A stretch of DNA of 8,840 nt from Clostridiales bacterium (GTDB lineage Bacteria; Bacillota_A; Clostridia; Lachnospirales; Bianqueaceae): assembly GCA_019423265.1 (NCBI GenBank), contig JAHZBS010000096.1, positions 1 through 8,840 on the forward strand. The letters are read 5' to 3'. Shown one piece after another: positions 1 to 7,131 of the stretch. Every line of letters begins with the position of its first letter. Positions within the stretch are counted from its first letter, which is position 1. The translations under genes and the position numbers were made by a program. Below the pieces are notes generated by a model that did not search any database, was not told the origin of the DNA, and saw only the letters and a program-made list of their open reading frames with translations.

Positions 1-69
1 TCTCATCCTGTCAATTTCATGGTTTGTTTACAATTTTTTTCAACTTTATCTCTTGCAATCCGCCGGCGT

Positions 70-103
70 ATACAGTAAACTATACTGGTAAACTATACTG
101 TAT
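70..103. repeat. Tandem 13-bp repeat with inverted-repeat ends, possible operator
   Basis: GTAAACTATACTG occurs twice in exact tandem (75-87 and 88-100). The block is bounded by ATACAGT (70-76) and its reverse complement ACTGTAT (97-103), and CAGTA-AACTA-TACTG (73-87) is itself an inverted repeat. It ends about 17 bases before the TTG start of the 121-900 gene. Each repeat contains TATACT, a 5/6 match to a -10 box, but no good -35 sits at proper spacing (TTGCAA at 54-59 is 21 bases from the first). The arrangement suits a transcription-factor site controlling the downstream gene. The factor cannot be named from sequence. Confidence 0.45.
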
Positions 104-120
104 CGTGGAGTCGCATAAAC

Positions 121-900
121 TTGAGAGGGCGGTGTCAGGTTTTGTTAAAATATGAAAAAGAAAAGGAAAAAGCAGCGTTTAAAAAAATGACGTTTAAAGA
201 AAAAGCCGGTCACATTGTGATGTATTACCGATATCACATTATGATCGGGATTGCCGTCATCGCCATTCTAGCATGGGCGCTGAATCATTATGTTATCAAT
301 CCCCCCAAAAAATCTTCCTTGACGCTTCTATTTCACACCTCCATCATGGATTCAGATAAGGTGGACGACGCGCAGACAGCGCTGAATGAGGCTTTTCCCG
401 AGCTGTGTACGGAGGACAAGGAGATCCAGATTACGACGCTGGCCACAGCGACCGGCGGCGATCCCCAGGTAGAGTACGCCACCGTCATGAAGGCCATGGC
501 CATGGTGTCCGCAAAGGAGCTGGATCTGATCGTCGCGGACAAAGAGACGGGATTGCAGGATGTGGCATCTGAGTATCTCAGACCGCTGGATGAGGTCTTT
601 ACAGAGGAGGAGATGGTTCGGCTGCGCGAGCTGGCCGATCAGCAGGTTCAGGTGGACGAGGATGAGGGCGAAGAGGAAAAGGAGCCGGGTATCGTCGAGG
701 CGGAGCTCGTCACCACGGACATCGATACCGACGAGGAGATCCGCTCCGGTCCCTACCCATTTTTGATCAATATCTCCAACAATGAAACCATTCGCGAGAT
801 CTTTTATGGCCAGGACATATACGTTGGAATCGTGACCAACGCCACCAACGTGGAGGCTGCGAAAGAAATGATTTGGTATCTGCTATCGTCTCCCAATTAA
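121..900 (+). CDS. Membrane-anchored protein of unknown function
   Basis: I do not recognise a characterised family. The 259-residue protein has a lysine/glutamate-rich cytoplasmic N-terminus (about 10-35), a YYRYH motif just before one hydrophobic segment (about 38-58, IMIGIAVIAILAWALNHYVI) and a soluble C-terminal region of about 200 residues predicted outside the cell. Similar one-TM proteins with a YYK/RxH motif before the helix are common and unannotated in Clostridia (from memory). The outer region has a very acidic stretch (about 177-188) and a stretch around 131-160 (AKELDLIVADKE, then YLRPLDEVF) that loosely recalls solute-binding-protein domains; this is only a suggestion. The TTG at 121 is chosen because GGAG (107-110) lies 10 bases upstream. 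TTG 142 and ATG 187 (which would begin MTFKEKAGH) are alternatives that keep the membrane helix. It appears monocistronic, followed by the hairpin at 906-1015. Confidence 0.7.
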   Translation: MRGRCQVLLKYEKEKEKAAFKKMTFKEKAGHIVMYYRYHIMIGIAVIAILAWALNHYVINPPKKSSLTLLFHTSIMDSDKVDDAQTALNEAFPELCTEDKEIQITTLATATGGDPQVEYATVMKAMAMVSAKELDLIVADKETGLQDVASEYLRPLDEVFTEEEMVRLRELADQQVQVDEDEGEEEKEPGIVEAELVTTDIDTDEEIRSGPYPFLINISNNETIREIFYGQDIYVGIVTNATNVEAAKEMIWYLLSSPN

Positions 901-905
901 AACGA

Positions 906-1015
906 AGAGGCGCTATGGGAAAATAAGAATTTTAAACCGCATATGGCACTATGGTCAAAGAAATCGCAGGGAGCCGGCTTAAAAATTCTGTTTTGCTATA
1001 GCCCTCTATTTTTTT
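906..1015 (+). terminator. Long imperfect hairpin ending in a T-run
   Basis: The outer arms AGAGG-CGCTAT (906-916) and ATAGCCCTCT (998-1007) pair with one bulge. The inner arms AGAATTTTAAACCG (926-939) and CGGCTTAAAAATTCT (975-989) pair over about 13 bp with a bulge and one mismatch. Seven T follow at 1009-1015. It starts a few bases after the stop codon at 900, so it may end transcription of the membrane-protein gene. At about 110 nt it is much longer than an ordinary terminator, so a structured RNA or a small inverted-repeat element is also possible. Confidence 0.5.
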
Positions 1016-1067
1016 CTCAATGTGGAAGAATAATTTTCATAAAAAGTCAGAAAGGCCGCAATTCGCA

Positions 1068-1096
1068 TTGACAAGATCCCGCGAAAAAGGTAAAAT
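1068..1096 (+). promoter_or_regulatory. Promoter of the pur operon
   Basis: TTGACA (1068-1073, perfect -35) is followed after exactly 17 bases by TAAAAT (1091-1096, 5/6 match to -10). Transcription should start near 1103, giving a leader of about 50 nt before purC. The leader carries a small hairpin, GCGGA-AAG-TCCGC (1121-1133), and two direct copies of GAACGGA (1109-1115, 1145-1151). It is too short for a purine riboswitch and shows none of its core. Confidence 0.85.
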
Positions 1097-1153
1097 AAAC
1101 TAGTATGTGAACGGAATTACGCGGAAAGTCCGCACAGAAAGGACGAACGGAGA

Positions 1154-1864
1154 ATGGAAAAGAAAGAATTGCTTTACGAGGGCAAAGCGAAAAAAGTATT
1201 TACGACAGACGATCCTGAGGTTCTGATTGTATCCTATAAAGATGATGCGACAGCGTTTAACGGGCTGAAGAAGGGGACGATTGAGGGAAAGTCCGCCATC
1301 AACAATCAGATGAGCAACAATTTGATGAAGCTTTTGGAGACCAAGGGCGTGCCGACCCATTTCATTGAAGAGCTGAATGAGAGGGAGACCGCTGTGCGCA
1401 GAGTGTCCATTGTTCCGCTGGAGGTCATCGTGCGGAACGTGGCGGCTGGCAGCCTTAGCAAACGCCTGGGTCTTCCGGAGGGGACGATGATGAGGAGAAC
1501 CGTCTTAGAGTACTGCTATAAGAATGACGATCTTGGCGATCCCATGGTCAACGAGTATCACATTTATGCTATGGAATTGGCCACGGAGCAGGAGTTGGCG
1601 GATATTGCAAAAATGGCATTCACTGTCAACGATGTGTTGCGCAGCTATTTAAAGGACCTCAACATTGACCTGATCGATTTCAAGATAGAGTTCGGCCGAA
1701 CCTCCGATGGCGCTGTGATCCTGGCCGACGAGATCTCCCCTGACACCTGCCGGTTCTGGGATTCCAGCACGGGGGAGAAGCTGGACAAAGATCGCTTTCG
1801 CCGGGACATGGGCGGCGTCGAGGACGCCTATCAGGAAGTATTTAAGCGTCTTATGGGGCATTGA
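1154..1864 (+). CDS. purC: SAICAR synthase (phosphoribosylaminoimidazole-succinocarboxamide synthase)
   Basis: This cytoplasmic enzyme of de novo purine synthesis joins CAIR and aspartate, using ATP, to form SAICAR. At 236 residues it has the usual bacterial length. Visible family motifs are [11 protein letters not shown] near the N-terminus (6-16, ATP-binding loop), [11 protein letters not shown] (27-37), [11 protein letters not shown] (45-55), the first PurC signature [13 protein letters not shown] (88-100) and the second, [14 protein letters not shown] (190-203). The ATG at 1154 follows AGAAAGGA (1136-1143) at 10 bases and starts at the conserved N-terminus. It is the first gene behind the promoter at 1068-1096. 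The next gene, purM, starts 102 bases on, after a terminator-like hairpin, so purC may be expressed above the rest of the operon. Nothing looks broken. Confidence 0.97.
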   Translation: MEKKELLYEGKAKKVFTTDDPEVLIVSYKDDATAFNGLKKGTIEGKSAINNQMSNNLMKLLETKGVPTHFIEELNERETAVRRVSIVPLEVIVRNVAAGSLSKRLGLPEGTMMRRTVLEYCYKNDDLGDPMVNEYHIYAMELATEQELADIAKMAFTVNDVLRSYLKDLNIDLIDFKIEFGRTSDGAVILADEISPDTCRFWDSSTGEKLDKDRFRRDMGGVEDAYQEVFKRLMGH

Positions 1865-1873
1865 TCCCCTTTT

Positions 1874-1905
1874 GCACGAAGCGCCTAGCGTATCGTGCCT
1901 TTTTT
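1874..1905 (+). terminator. Terminator-like hairpin between purC and purM
   Basis: GCACGA (1874-1879) pairs with TCGTGC (1893-1898). Inside, after a 2x2 internal loop, CGC (1882-1884) pairs with GCG (1888-1890) around CTA. C and six T (1900-1905) follow directly. This has the form of a modest intrinsic terminator. No convincing new promoter is visible before purM, so partial readthrough or regulated attenuation is the likely reading. A second CTAGCG (1907-1912) repeats the loop-side CTAGCG at 1885-1890. Confidence 0.5.
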
Positions 1906-1966
1906 GCTAGCGAAAGACAAGTTTCTGACGGCAGATCGGCGTGGACAAGCCGGAATGGAGGTAATC

Positions 1967-3010
1967 ATGGCAATTGAATATAAAAATGCAGGGGTTGACG
2001 TGGAGGCCGGCTATAAAGCGGTATCCCTCATGAGGGAGCATGTCAAGAGAACGTTTAACCAGCGGGTTATCACGGATCTAGGCGGATTCGGCGGATTGTT
2101 TTCCATCGCGGGGATGGAGATGCGGGAGCCGGTGCTGGTATCCGGAACCGATGGGGTGGGCACGAAATTAAAGCTTGCCTTTTTGATGGATCGGCATGAC
2201 ACGGTGGGAATCGACGCGGTTGCCATGTGCGTCAATGATATCGTGTGCAGCGGGGCGACCCCATTATTTTTTCTGGACTATATCGCCTGCGGCAAGAATA
2301 CGCCGGAGAAAATAGCCTGTATCGTAAAAGGCGTCGCGGAGGGCTGTGTGCAGAGCGGAGCCGCCCTGATTGGCGGAGAGACGGCGGAGATGCCCGGGTT
2401 CTATCCGGAGGATGAATACGATATCGCCGGTTTTGCCGTGGGGATTGTCGATAAGAGCGACATTATCGACGGCTCCCGTGTGCAGGAAGGCGACGCGCTG
2501 GTTGGAATTGCGTCCAGCGGTGTACACAGCAATGGCTTTTCTCTTGTCCGCAAGCTGTTTGGCCTGAACGGCGACAGGGCGAAAGAGACCATCGAGACTT
2601 ACTATGATGAGCTGGGCAGAACGCTAGGCGAGGCGCTGCTGGAGCCCACGAAAATCTATGTCAAGGCGATTGCATCCCTGAAGCAGGCGGTGGCGGTCAA
2701 GGCCATCAGCCATGTGACGGGAGGCGGATTCTACGAGAATATCCCGAGAATGCTTCCGCCGCACACGGCAGCGCAGATTGAGGGAGGCAGCTGGCCGGTT
2801 CTCCCGATTTTCCCGCTGATGCAGCGGCTCGGAGATATAAGTGAGAAGGGCATGTTTAACACCTTTAACATGGGAATCGGGATGGTAGCGGCGGTAGCGA
2901 AGGAAGAGGTGCCGGCGGCCATCGCGGCCATTGAGGCGGCGGGAGAAAAGGCATATGAGATCGGACAGATCGTCGGATCGGCGGATGAAACGCCGGGTGT
3001 GATTCTATGA
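1967..3010 (+). CDS. purM: AIR synthase (phosphoribosylformylglycinamidine cyclo-ligase)
   Basis: It closes the imidazole ring, converting FGAM plus ATP to AIR in the cytoplasm. From the ATG at 1967 it is 347 residues, the normal PurM length. Motifs in order are [10 protein letters not shown] (60-69), [12 protein letters not shown] (81-92), [10 protein letters not shown] (96-105), [11 protein letters not shown] (136-146), [13 protein letters not shown] (183-195), [13 protein letters not shown] (249-261) and NTFNMGIGM (298-306), covering both the N-terminal AIRS and the C-terminal AIRS_C lobe. The frame stays open from an ATG at 1895, but 1967 is chosen because GGAGGT (1957-1962) sits just before it and [16 protein letters not shown] is the usual PurM N-terminus. 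The stop overlaps the purN start (ATGA, 3007-3010), implying coupled translation. Confidence 0.97.
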   Translation: MAIEYKNAGVDVEAGYKAVSLMREHVKRTFNQRVITDLGGFGGLFSIAGMEMREPVLVSGTDGVGTKLKLAFLMDRHDTVGIDAVAMCVNDIVCSGATPLFFLDYIACGKNTPEKIACIVKGVAEGCVQSGAALIGGETAEMPGFYPEDEYDIAGFAVGIVDKSDIIDGSRVQEGDALVGIASSGVHSNGFSLVRKLFGLNGDRAKETIETYYDELGRTLGEALLEPTKIYVKAIASLKQAVAVKAISHVTGGGFYENIPRMLPPHTAAQIEGGSWPVLPIFPLMQRLGDISEKGMFNTFNMGIGMVAAVAKEEVPAAIAAIEAAGEKAYEIGQIVGSADETPGVIL

Positions 3011-3675
3011 TGAGAGCGGCGGTCTTAGTGTCCGGCGGCGGTACCAATCTGCAAGCACTGTTGGACGCACAGAAGGCGGGGCTTATTCCCGGCGTTGAGT
3101 TTGTTCTTGTCGTCAGCAACCGGAGGCAGGCATACGCACTTGAGAGGGCGCGCTTGGCGGGGATCGAGGGCGTCTATCTCCCTACGGTGCGCTACGAGAG
3201 CCGGGAAGAGTACCACATCGCACTTCGGGATCTGTTGCTGGATCGCCGCATTGATGTCATTCTATTGGCCGGTTTTCTTGTGGTGCTGGGCAAACCGGTG
3301 ATGGAGGCATTTGCCGGGCGGATCTTGAACATTCACCCTTCCCTGATCCCCTCCTTCTGTGGAGATGGGTTTTACGGGTTGAAGGTCCATGAGGAGGTTC
3401 TTCGAAGGGGCGTCAAGGTTACGGGAGCTACGGTTCATTTCGTCGATGAGGGAACGGATACAGGGCCGATTATTCTACAGCAAGCGGTGTGCGTGGAGCA
3501 GGATGACACGCCGGAGACGCTGCAGAAGAGAGTCATGGAGCAGGCCGAATGGGTGATTTTTCCCAAGGCGGTGGCGTTATTTGCCGCGGGGCGGCTGAAA
3601 ATCGAGGATGGACGAGTCCGGATTCTGGAGGAGGAATCGATAGATGAAGATCTTAGTCGTTGGAAGCGGAGGTAG
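3007..3675 (+). CDS. purN: Phosphoribosylglycinamide formyltransferase
   Basis: It transfers a formyl group from 10-formyl-THF to GAR, giving FGAR, in the cytoplasm. The Rossmann-like start has SGGGTN (9-14) for the substrate phosphate. The catalytic signature [10 protein letters not shown] (108-117) supplies the Asn108 and His110 equivalents, and [13 protein letters not shown] (144-156) supplies the catalytic Asp (Asp151 by motif alignment). The Clostridia-style variant [14 protein letters not shown] follows the signature. At 222 residues it is slightly longer than most PurN (about 190-210); the extra C-terminus ([15 protein letters not shown]) lies over the purD ribosome site and first codons. 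The start overlaps the purM stop by four bases with no strong ribosome site, so it probably relies on translational coupling. A second ATG at 3010 is an equally possible start. Confidence 0.96.
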   Translation: MMRAAVLVSGGGTNLQALLDAQKAGLIPGVEFVLVVSNRRQAYALERARLAGIEGVYLPTVRYESREEYHIALRDLLLDRRIDVILLAGFLVVLGKPVMEAFAGRILNIHPSLIPSFCGDGFYGLKVHEEVLRRGVKVTGATVHFVDEGTDTGPIILQQAVCVEQDDTPETLQKRVMEQAEWVIFPKAVALFAAGRLKIEDGRVRILEEESIDEDLSRWKRR

Positions 3676-4909
3676 GGAGCACGCCATTGTCTGGAAGCTC
3701 TCCCAGAGCCCAAAAGCGGAGACGATCTACTGCGCGCCAGGGAACGCAGGGATTGCGGAGATCGCGCAGTGCGTGGATATTAAGGCGACCGATATCGAGG
3801 CGTTGGTTGCGTTTGCGAGAGGACATGCCATCGATCTGACTGTCATCGGCATGGATGATCCTCTCATGCTAGGAGTGGTCGATGCCTTTGAAGCGGCAGG
3901 ACTTCGGGTGTTTGGGCCGCGAAAGAATGCGGCGCTCATCGAGGGGAGCAAAGCCTTTTCCAAGCAGTTGATGCAGAAATATGGGATTCCCACTGCCGAT
4001 TTCTGGGAATTTACCGACAGTGAGGAGGCGAAATCTTTCCTGCGGGATCACAATACCTATCCCATCGTCTTGAAAGCGGATGGTCTGGCGTTGGGCAAAG
4101 GCGTTCTGATTTGCCATACGGAGGAGGAAGCCCTTGCCGGCGTCGATGAGATCATGGTGGACAAGAAATTTGGCGCGGCCGGCGACGCTATGGTGATCGA
4201 GGAGTTTATGACGGGCCCAGAGGTCTCGGTGTTGTCTTTCTGTGATGGAAAGACGGTGAAGCCCATGGTTTCCGCGCAGGACCATAAGCGTGCCTTAGAC
4301 AACGATGAGGGGTTGAATACCGGGGGCATGGGGACCTTCTCCCCGAGCCAATACTATACGCCGCAGATACAGGCCTATGCGGAGGAGCATATTTTTAAGC
4401 CGACGCTGGCCGCCATGGCCGCCGAGGGGAGGCCCTTCACAGGGATTTTATTCTTCGGCCTGATGCTGACGGAGGATGGCCCCAAAGTGCTGGAGTATAA
4501 CGCGCGGTTTGGCGACCCGGAGACGCAGGTGGTGCTGCCCCGCCTGGAGACAGATTTGGTCGATATTGTGGAAGCTTGCATTGACGGAAGGCTAGAGCAG
4601 ATGGAGATTCAGTGGGCGGATAACGCTGCGGTCTGTGTCGTGCTGGCATCCGGAGGCTATCCCTTGCAGTATGCGAAGGGGTATCCGATCCAGGGGCTCC
4701 ACGCTTTTGACGAGCGGGGGGATCTCATGATCTTCCACGCGGGAACCGCCAAAGACGGGGAGGGACAGATTGTAACCAACGGAGGCCGTGTGCTGGGCAT
4801 TGTTGCTCTGGATCGCGATCTAAATGCCGCCATTGCAAAGGCATATGCCAACATAGGCGCGGTCACCTTTACCGATGTTCATTACCGGCGCGATATTGGG
4901 CGAAAATAG
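3644..4909 (+). CDS. purD: Phosphoribosylamine-glycine ligase (GAR synthetase)
   Basis: It joins 5-phosphoribosylamine and glycine using ATP to make GAR, the second step of purine synthesis, in the cytoplasm. At 421 residues it has the normal length. Domains are the N-terminal Rossmann domain ([15 protein letters not shown], 5-19; PGNAG 32-36), the ATP-grasp domain (GSKAFSKQLMQKYGIPTA 101-118; LKADGLALGKGVLI 143-156; EEFMTGPEVSVLSF 186-199; DHKRALDNDEGLNTGGMG 213-230) and the PurD signature YNARFGDPETQVVLPRL (285-301), then the C-terminal domain. The common GPE before PL in the N-domain is GMDD here (69-72), a variant I recall from Clostridia. The start lies inside the purN end (32-base overlap, other frame). 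GGAGGAGG (3627-3634) 9 bases upstream supports it and gives independent initiation. It is the last gene of the operon. Confidence 0.97.
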   Translation: MKILVVGSGGREHAIVWKLSQSPKAETIYCAPGNAGIAEIAQCVDIKATDIEALVAFARGHAIDLTVIGMDDPLMLGVVDAFEAAGLRVFGPRKNAALIEGSKAFSKQLMQKYGIPTADFWEFTDSEEAKSFLRDHNTYPIVLKADGLALGKGVLICHTEEEALAGVDEIMVDKKFGAAGDAMVIEEFMTGPEVSVLSFCDGKTVKPMVSAQDHKRALDNDEGLNTGGMGTFSPSQYYTPQIQAYAEEHIFKPTLAAMAAEGRPFTGILFFGLMLTEDGPKVLEYNARFGDPETQVVLPRLETDLVDIVEACIDGRLEQMEIQWADNAAVCVVLASGGYPLQYAKGYPIQGLHAFDERGDLMIFHAGTAKDGEGQIVTNGGRVLGIVALDRDLNAAIAKAYANIGAVTFTDVHYRRDIGRK

Positions 4910-4931
4910 ACCAGACGCAATGATGCGAAAC

Positions 4932-4973
4932 CCCCAAGGGAGCGGTTCAGATCGTTTCCCTTGGGGATTTTTT
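4932..4973 (+). terminator. Intrinsic terminator of the pur operon
   Basis: CCCCAAGGGA (4932-4941) pairs perfectly with TCCCTTGGGG (4957-4966) around a 15-base loop, followed by ATTTTTT (4967-4973). It lies 22 bases after the purD stop. Read from the other strand, the same stem follows the GH31 stop but is trailed by only three T, so it may serve as a weak terminator for that gene too. Confidence 0.92.
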
Positions 4974-4983
4974 AGGAAAGCTT

Positions 4984-6984
4984 TTATTCAATGAAAATCC
5001 AGTTGGAGATTTCGTAGGTTTGAACCTTGCGGGTATCCGCGGTGAGTTGTCCCGTCATACGGCCGTTGACACGCTTTGCCTCCAAATAGAGATAGCCGTA
5101 CGCGCCTGTCTCATAGCCAAAGGTCTCCCCGTCGTCGTCGTACAGGGCGAGATGGGTGTCCTCCACTCCAAAACAGACGAGATCGACCGGGATGGGCACT
5201 CCGGCAGCCGGAACATGGTCGTAAGCGGGCATGAGGGGGAGGATGGCACCGGAGCGAACAAAAACAGGAATCCGGGAGATGGGGAGCTCTAGGTCATACC
5301 ATTGCCCTCCTTGATAGAATTCATGAGTGTCCAAGGTATACCAGCCGCCTTGGGGCAGATACACCCGGCGGGATGCTTCGCCCGGGAATAGAGGCGCCAC
5401 GAGTAGGGCATCGCCCAGCATGTACTGATCATCGATGGAGGCGCAGCTCTGTTCGCAGAAATCCAAGGCCATAGCACGAACAGGAGGTTTCCCGGAAAAA
5501 TGGAAGTCGGCAAGGGTATTGTAGAGATAGGGGATGAGCCGCATGTGGAGGGCTAGCAAATTTTGGACAATGGGGGCTTCCTCCTGAAAATCCCAGGGTT
5601 TCAAGCGGCTAGCCCATGCGTTCAGCTGGGTGTGGAGCGAGAAAACGGCGACTTGCATTCTGCGGACCAATTCCTCTCCGCTTTGGGCACTGCACACCTC
5701 CGGAGACCATAGGAGACCGGAGAAACCAGAGTTGCAGAGCATTCGAACATATTCCCGGAGATCGGTTCGGTCGCTGTAGAAAGCAAAGGGATAGCCGCAG
5801 CCGCCTAGATTGCCGGCGCGGACCATGCTGTAGGTTCGAGTGTTTTTCGAGCGGAACAATTCATACTGATTTTTTGTGAGCAACATTCCTAAGAGCTGAT
5901 TCATCTGCACTCCGTCCAGACCCGATGGAAAATGAGCGTGGGAGGGAAGGGAGGCATCGCATTCGTCGATCTTATAGCCGGAGATCCCGATGGAAAGATG
6001 GTCGCGTAAGTGCTGATTCTGCATAGCCGCCAGCACGGCGGGCTGTGTATAATCGGGAAGCTCTCCGCTCCAGTTGGCATAATCGGCTAGATGGGGACGG
6101 ACCGTCTCATAGAATTCGCAACAGGGGGCAACATATCCGTGCTCCCAGAGATTGATATGGAACCCCTTGTCGGCCGCCGTCTGGACAAATTGGGCTGGAT
6201 CCGGAAACCGGAGGGGATCCCAGGCGTAGGAGCAAGGGTAAGAAAAGGTCTGCCATCCGGGTTCCAGGCCGATAACGTCGCAGGGGACCTGGTGTGCCCG
6301 AATTTCTGCCATCTCCGCCAGCGCTTCCTGATCCGAGTAGACCATGGGCACGCGGTGCCAGAATCCTAACCCCCAGCGGGGAGGCAGTGCGCCGCCGCCT
6401 GAGTACAGTATGTAGCGCCGCACGGCGTCAAGCATGGAGGGGCCGGAGAAAAAGTAGAGGTCCGCACTGCTGCCGGGAATGACGGCCTCCCAGCAGTGAA
6501 AGGGGACGCTTGGGGTCCAGTTTGGCGTGGTGGCCCTGTGTTTCGGATAGAGTGGCAGTTCCGTAGGCTGCGTGCATCCGCAGAAAAATGTGGCGGGCTG
6601 GAGAGAATCGATGGCAACGCCGTATCCGCGGTCGGACACGAGAAAGGGAACCGGCGCTACGTTAGCCCCGGAATCCTCGGCGGGATAGCTGTTGACGCTG
6701 AGAAAGCGAGTCCGGCCGCGGTGGTTGACAGATGCCATCTGCAAGCCTAAACCATAGAGATCCTCCGTCTCATCCAGGGAAAACCGGACGACGATGCGGT
6801 TGTCATCCGTTCGGGCGCAGGGCGCGAAAGAAAACTCCGGCATGGGCGTATCCGGGAGGGATGCGAGGGAGTTCAGCGCGGGGGGCGCTGCGGTCAGGGT
6901 CATAGGCGTAATCGGGGAAGGGGTTCCAAGGCGGGCTCTCCAGACGCCTGGGGCGAGGGAAGTCCAGGTCAGATCTTGCATCAT
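4984..6984 (-). CDS. GH31-family alpha-glycosidase, variant sugar pocket
   Basis: A glycoside hydrolase of family 31, retaining and acting on alpha-linked sugars; the exact substrate is not clear. The 666-residue protein has an N-terminal beta-sandwich (YGLGLQM at 77-83), a (beta/alpha)8 barrel from about 200 to 500 and C-terminal beta domains ending with a DUF5110-like LYDDDGETFGYETGAYGYL (614-632). The predicted nucleophile is Asp340 in GYKIDECDA and the acid/base is Asp405 in YPFAFYSDR. Other pocket motifs differ from classical alpha-glucosidases: LEPGW (240-244) for DIDYM, CG (396-397) for QR, SPEV (427-430) for TDIG, and QLN (453-455) for RxH. There is no signal peptide, so it is probably cytoplasmic, acting on imported oligosaccharides. 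AAAGGAGA (6992-6999) 7 bases before the ATG at 6984 sets the start; the open frame up to 7116 is promoter DNA. No transporter or sugar regulator is adjacent. Confidence 0.9.
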   Translation of the reverse strand: MMQDLTWTSLAPGVWRARLGTPSPITPMTLTAAPPALNSLASLPDTPMPEFSFAPCARTDDNRIVVRFSLDETEDLYGLGLQMASVNHRGRTRFLSVNSYPAEDSGANVAPVPFLVSDRGYGVAIDSLQPATFFCGCTQPTELPLYPKHRATTPNWTPSVPFHCWEAVIPGSSADLYFFSGPSMLDAVRRYILYSGGGALPPRWGLGFWHRVPMVYSDQEALAEMAEIRAHQVPCDVIGLEPGWQTFSYPCSYAWDPLRFPDPAQFVQTAADKGFHINLWEHGYVAPCCEFYETVRPHLADYANWSGELPDYTQPAVLAAMQNQHLRDHLSIGISGYKIDECDASLPSHAHFPSGLDGVQMNQLLGMLLTKNQYELFRSKNTRTYSMVRAGNLGGCGYPFAFYSDRTDLREYVRMLCNSGFSGLLWSPEVCSAQSGEELVRRMQVAVFSLHTQLNAWASRLKPWDFQEEAPIVQNLLALHMRLIPYLYNTLADFHFSGKPPVRAMALDFCEQSCASIDDQYMLGDALLVAPLFPGEASRRVYLPQGGWYTLDTHEFYQGGQWYDLELPISRIPVFVRSGAILPLMPAYDHVPAAGVPIPVDLVCFGVEDTHLALYDDDGETFGYETGAYGYLYLEAKRVNGRMTGQLTADTRKVQTYEISNWIFIE

Positions 6985-7015
6985 GGGGGATTCTCCTTTA
7001 TCAAAGTTTTCCCAC

Positions 7016-7044
7016 ATGGTACAACAAAAAAATGGAAAAGTCAA
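7016..7044 (-). promoter_or_regulatory. Probable promoter of the GH31 gene
   Basis: On the minus strand TTGACT (7044-7039) is followed after 17 bases by TACCAT (7021-7016): 5/6 and 4/6 matches to -35 and -10. Transcription would start near 7009, leaving a leader of about 25 nt with AAAGGAGA. The site lies in the divergent region shared with the yqeY promoter. I see no catabolite-repression (cre) box or other sugar-linked operator. Confidence 0.55.
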
Positions 7045-7064
7045 TGACAAAAATTCAAAGAAGG

Positions 7065-7093
7065 TTGCAAAGCACAGAAATGGGGGGTATAAT
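7065..7093 (+). promoter_or_regulatory. Promoter of the GatB/YqeY gene
   Basis: TTGCAA (7065-7070, 4/6) and a perfect TATAAT (7088-7093) are separated by 17 bases. Transcription would start near 7100, about 32 bases before the start codon at 7132. The six G directly before the -10 are unusual but fall in the spacer. Confidence 0.8.
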
Positions 7094-7131
7094 GAGGGTA
7101 ACCGCATTTCAAGCAAAGGGAGGAAATGACA

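Noticed and set aside
1097..1153. PurR-box pair upstream of purC
   Set aside because: The two GAACGGA copies are direct rather than inverted and match the PurBox consensus poorly, so I do not annotate them as operators.
1895..1966. Longer purM start at 1895
   Set aside because: This ATG-frame start falls inside the purC-purM hairpin and lacks a ribosome site; GGAGGT and the conserved N-terminus support 1967.
3869..4285. 138-codon antisense open frame within purD
   Set aside because: No promoter or ribosome site and no recognisable protein features; it is a codon-bias shadow of purD on the opposite strand.
6985..7116. N-terminal extension of the GH31 frame with a hydrophobic, signal-like stretch
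   Set aside because: It lies over the promoter and ribosome site of the gene. AAAGGAGA before the ATG at 6984 marks the real start, so the hydrophobic stretch is translated AT-rich promoter DNA.
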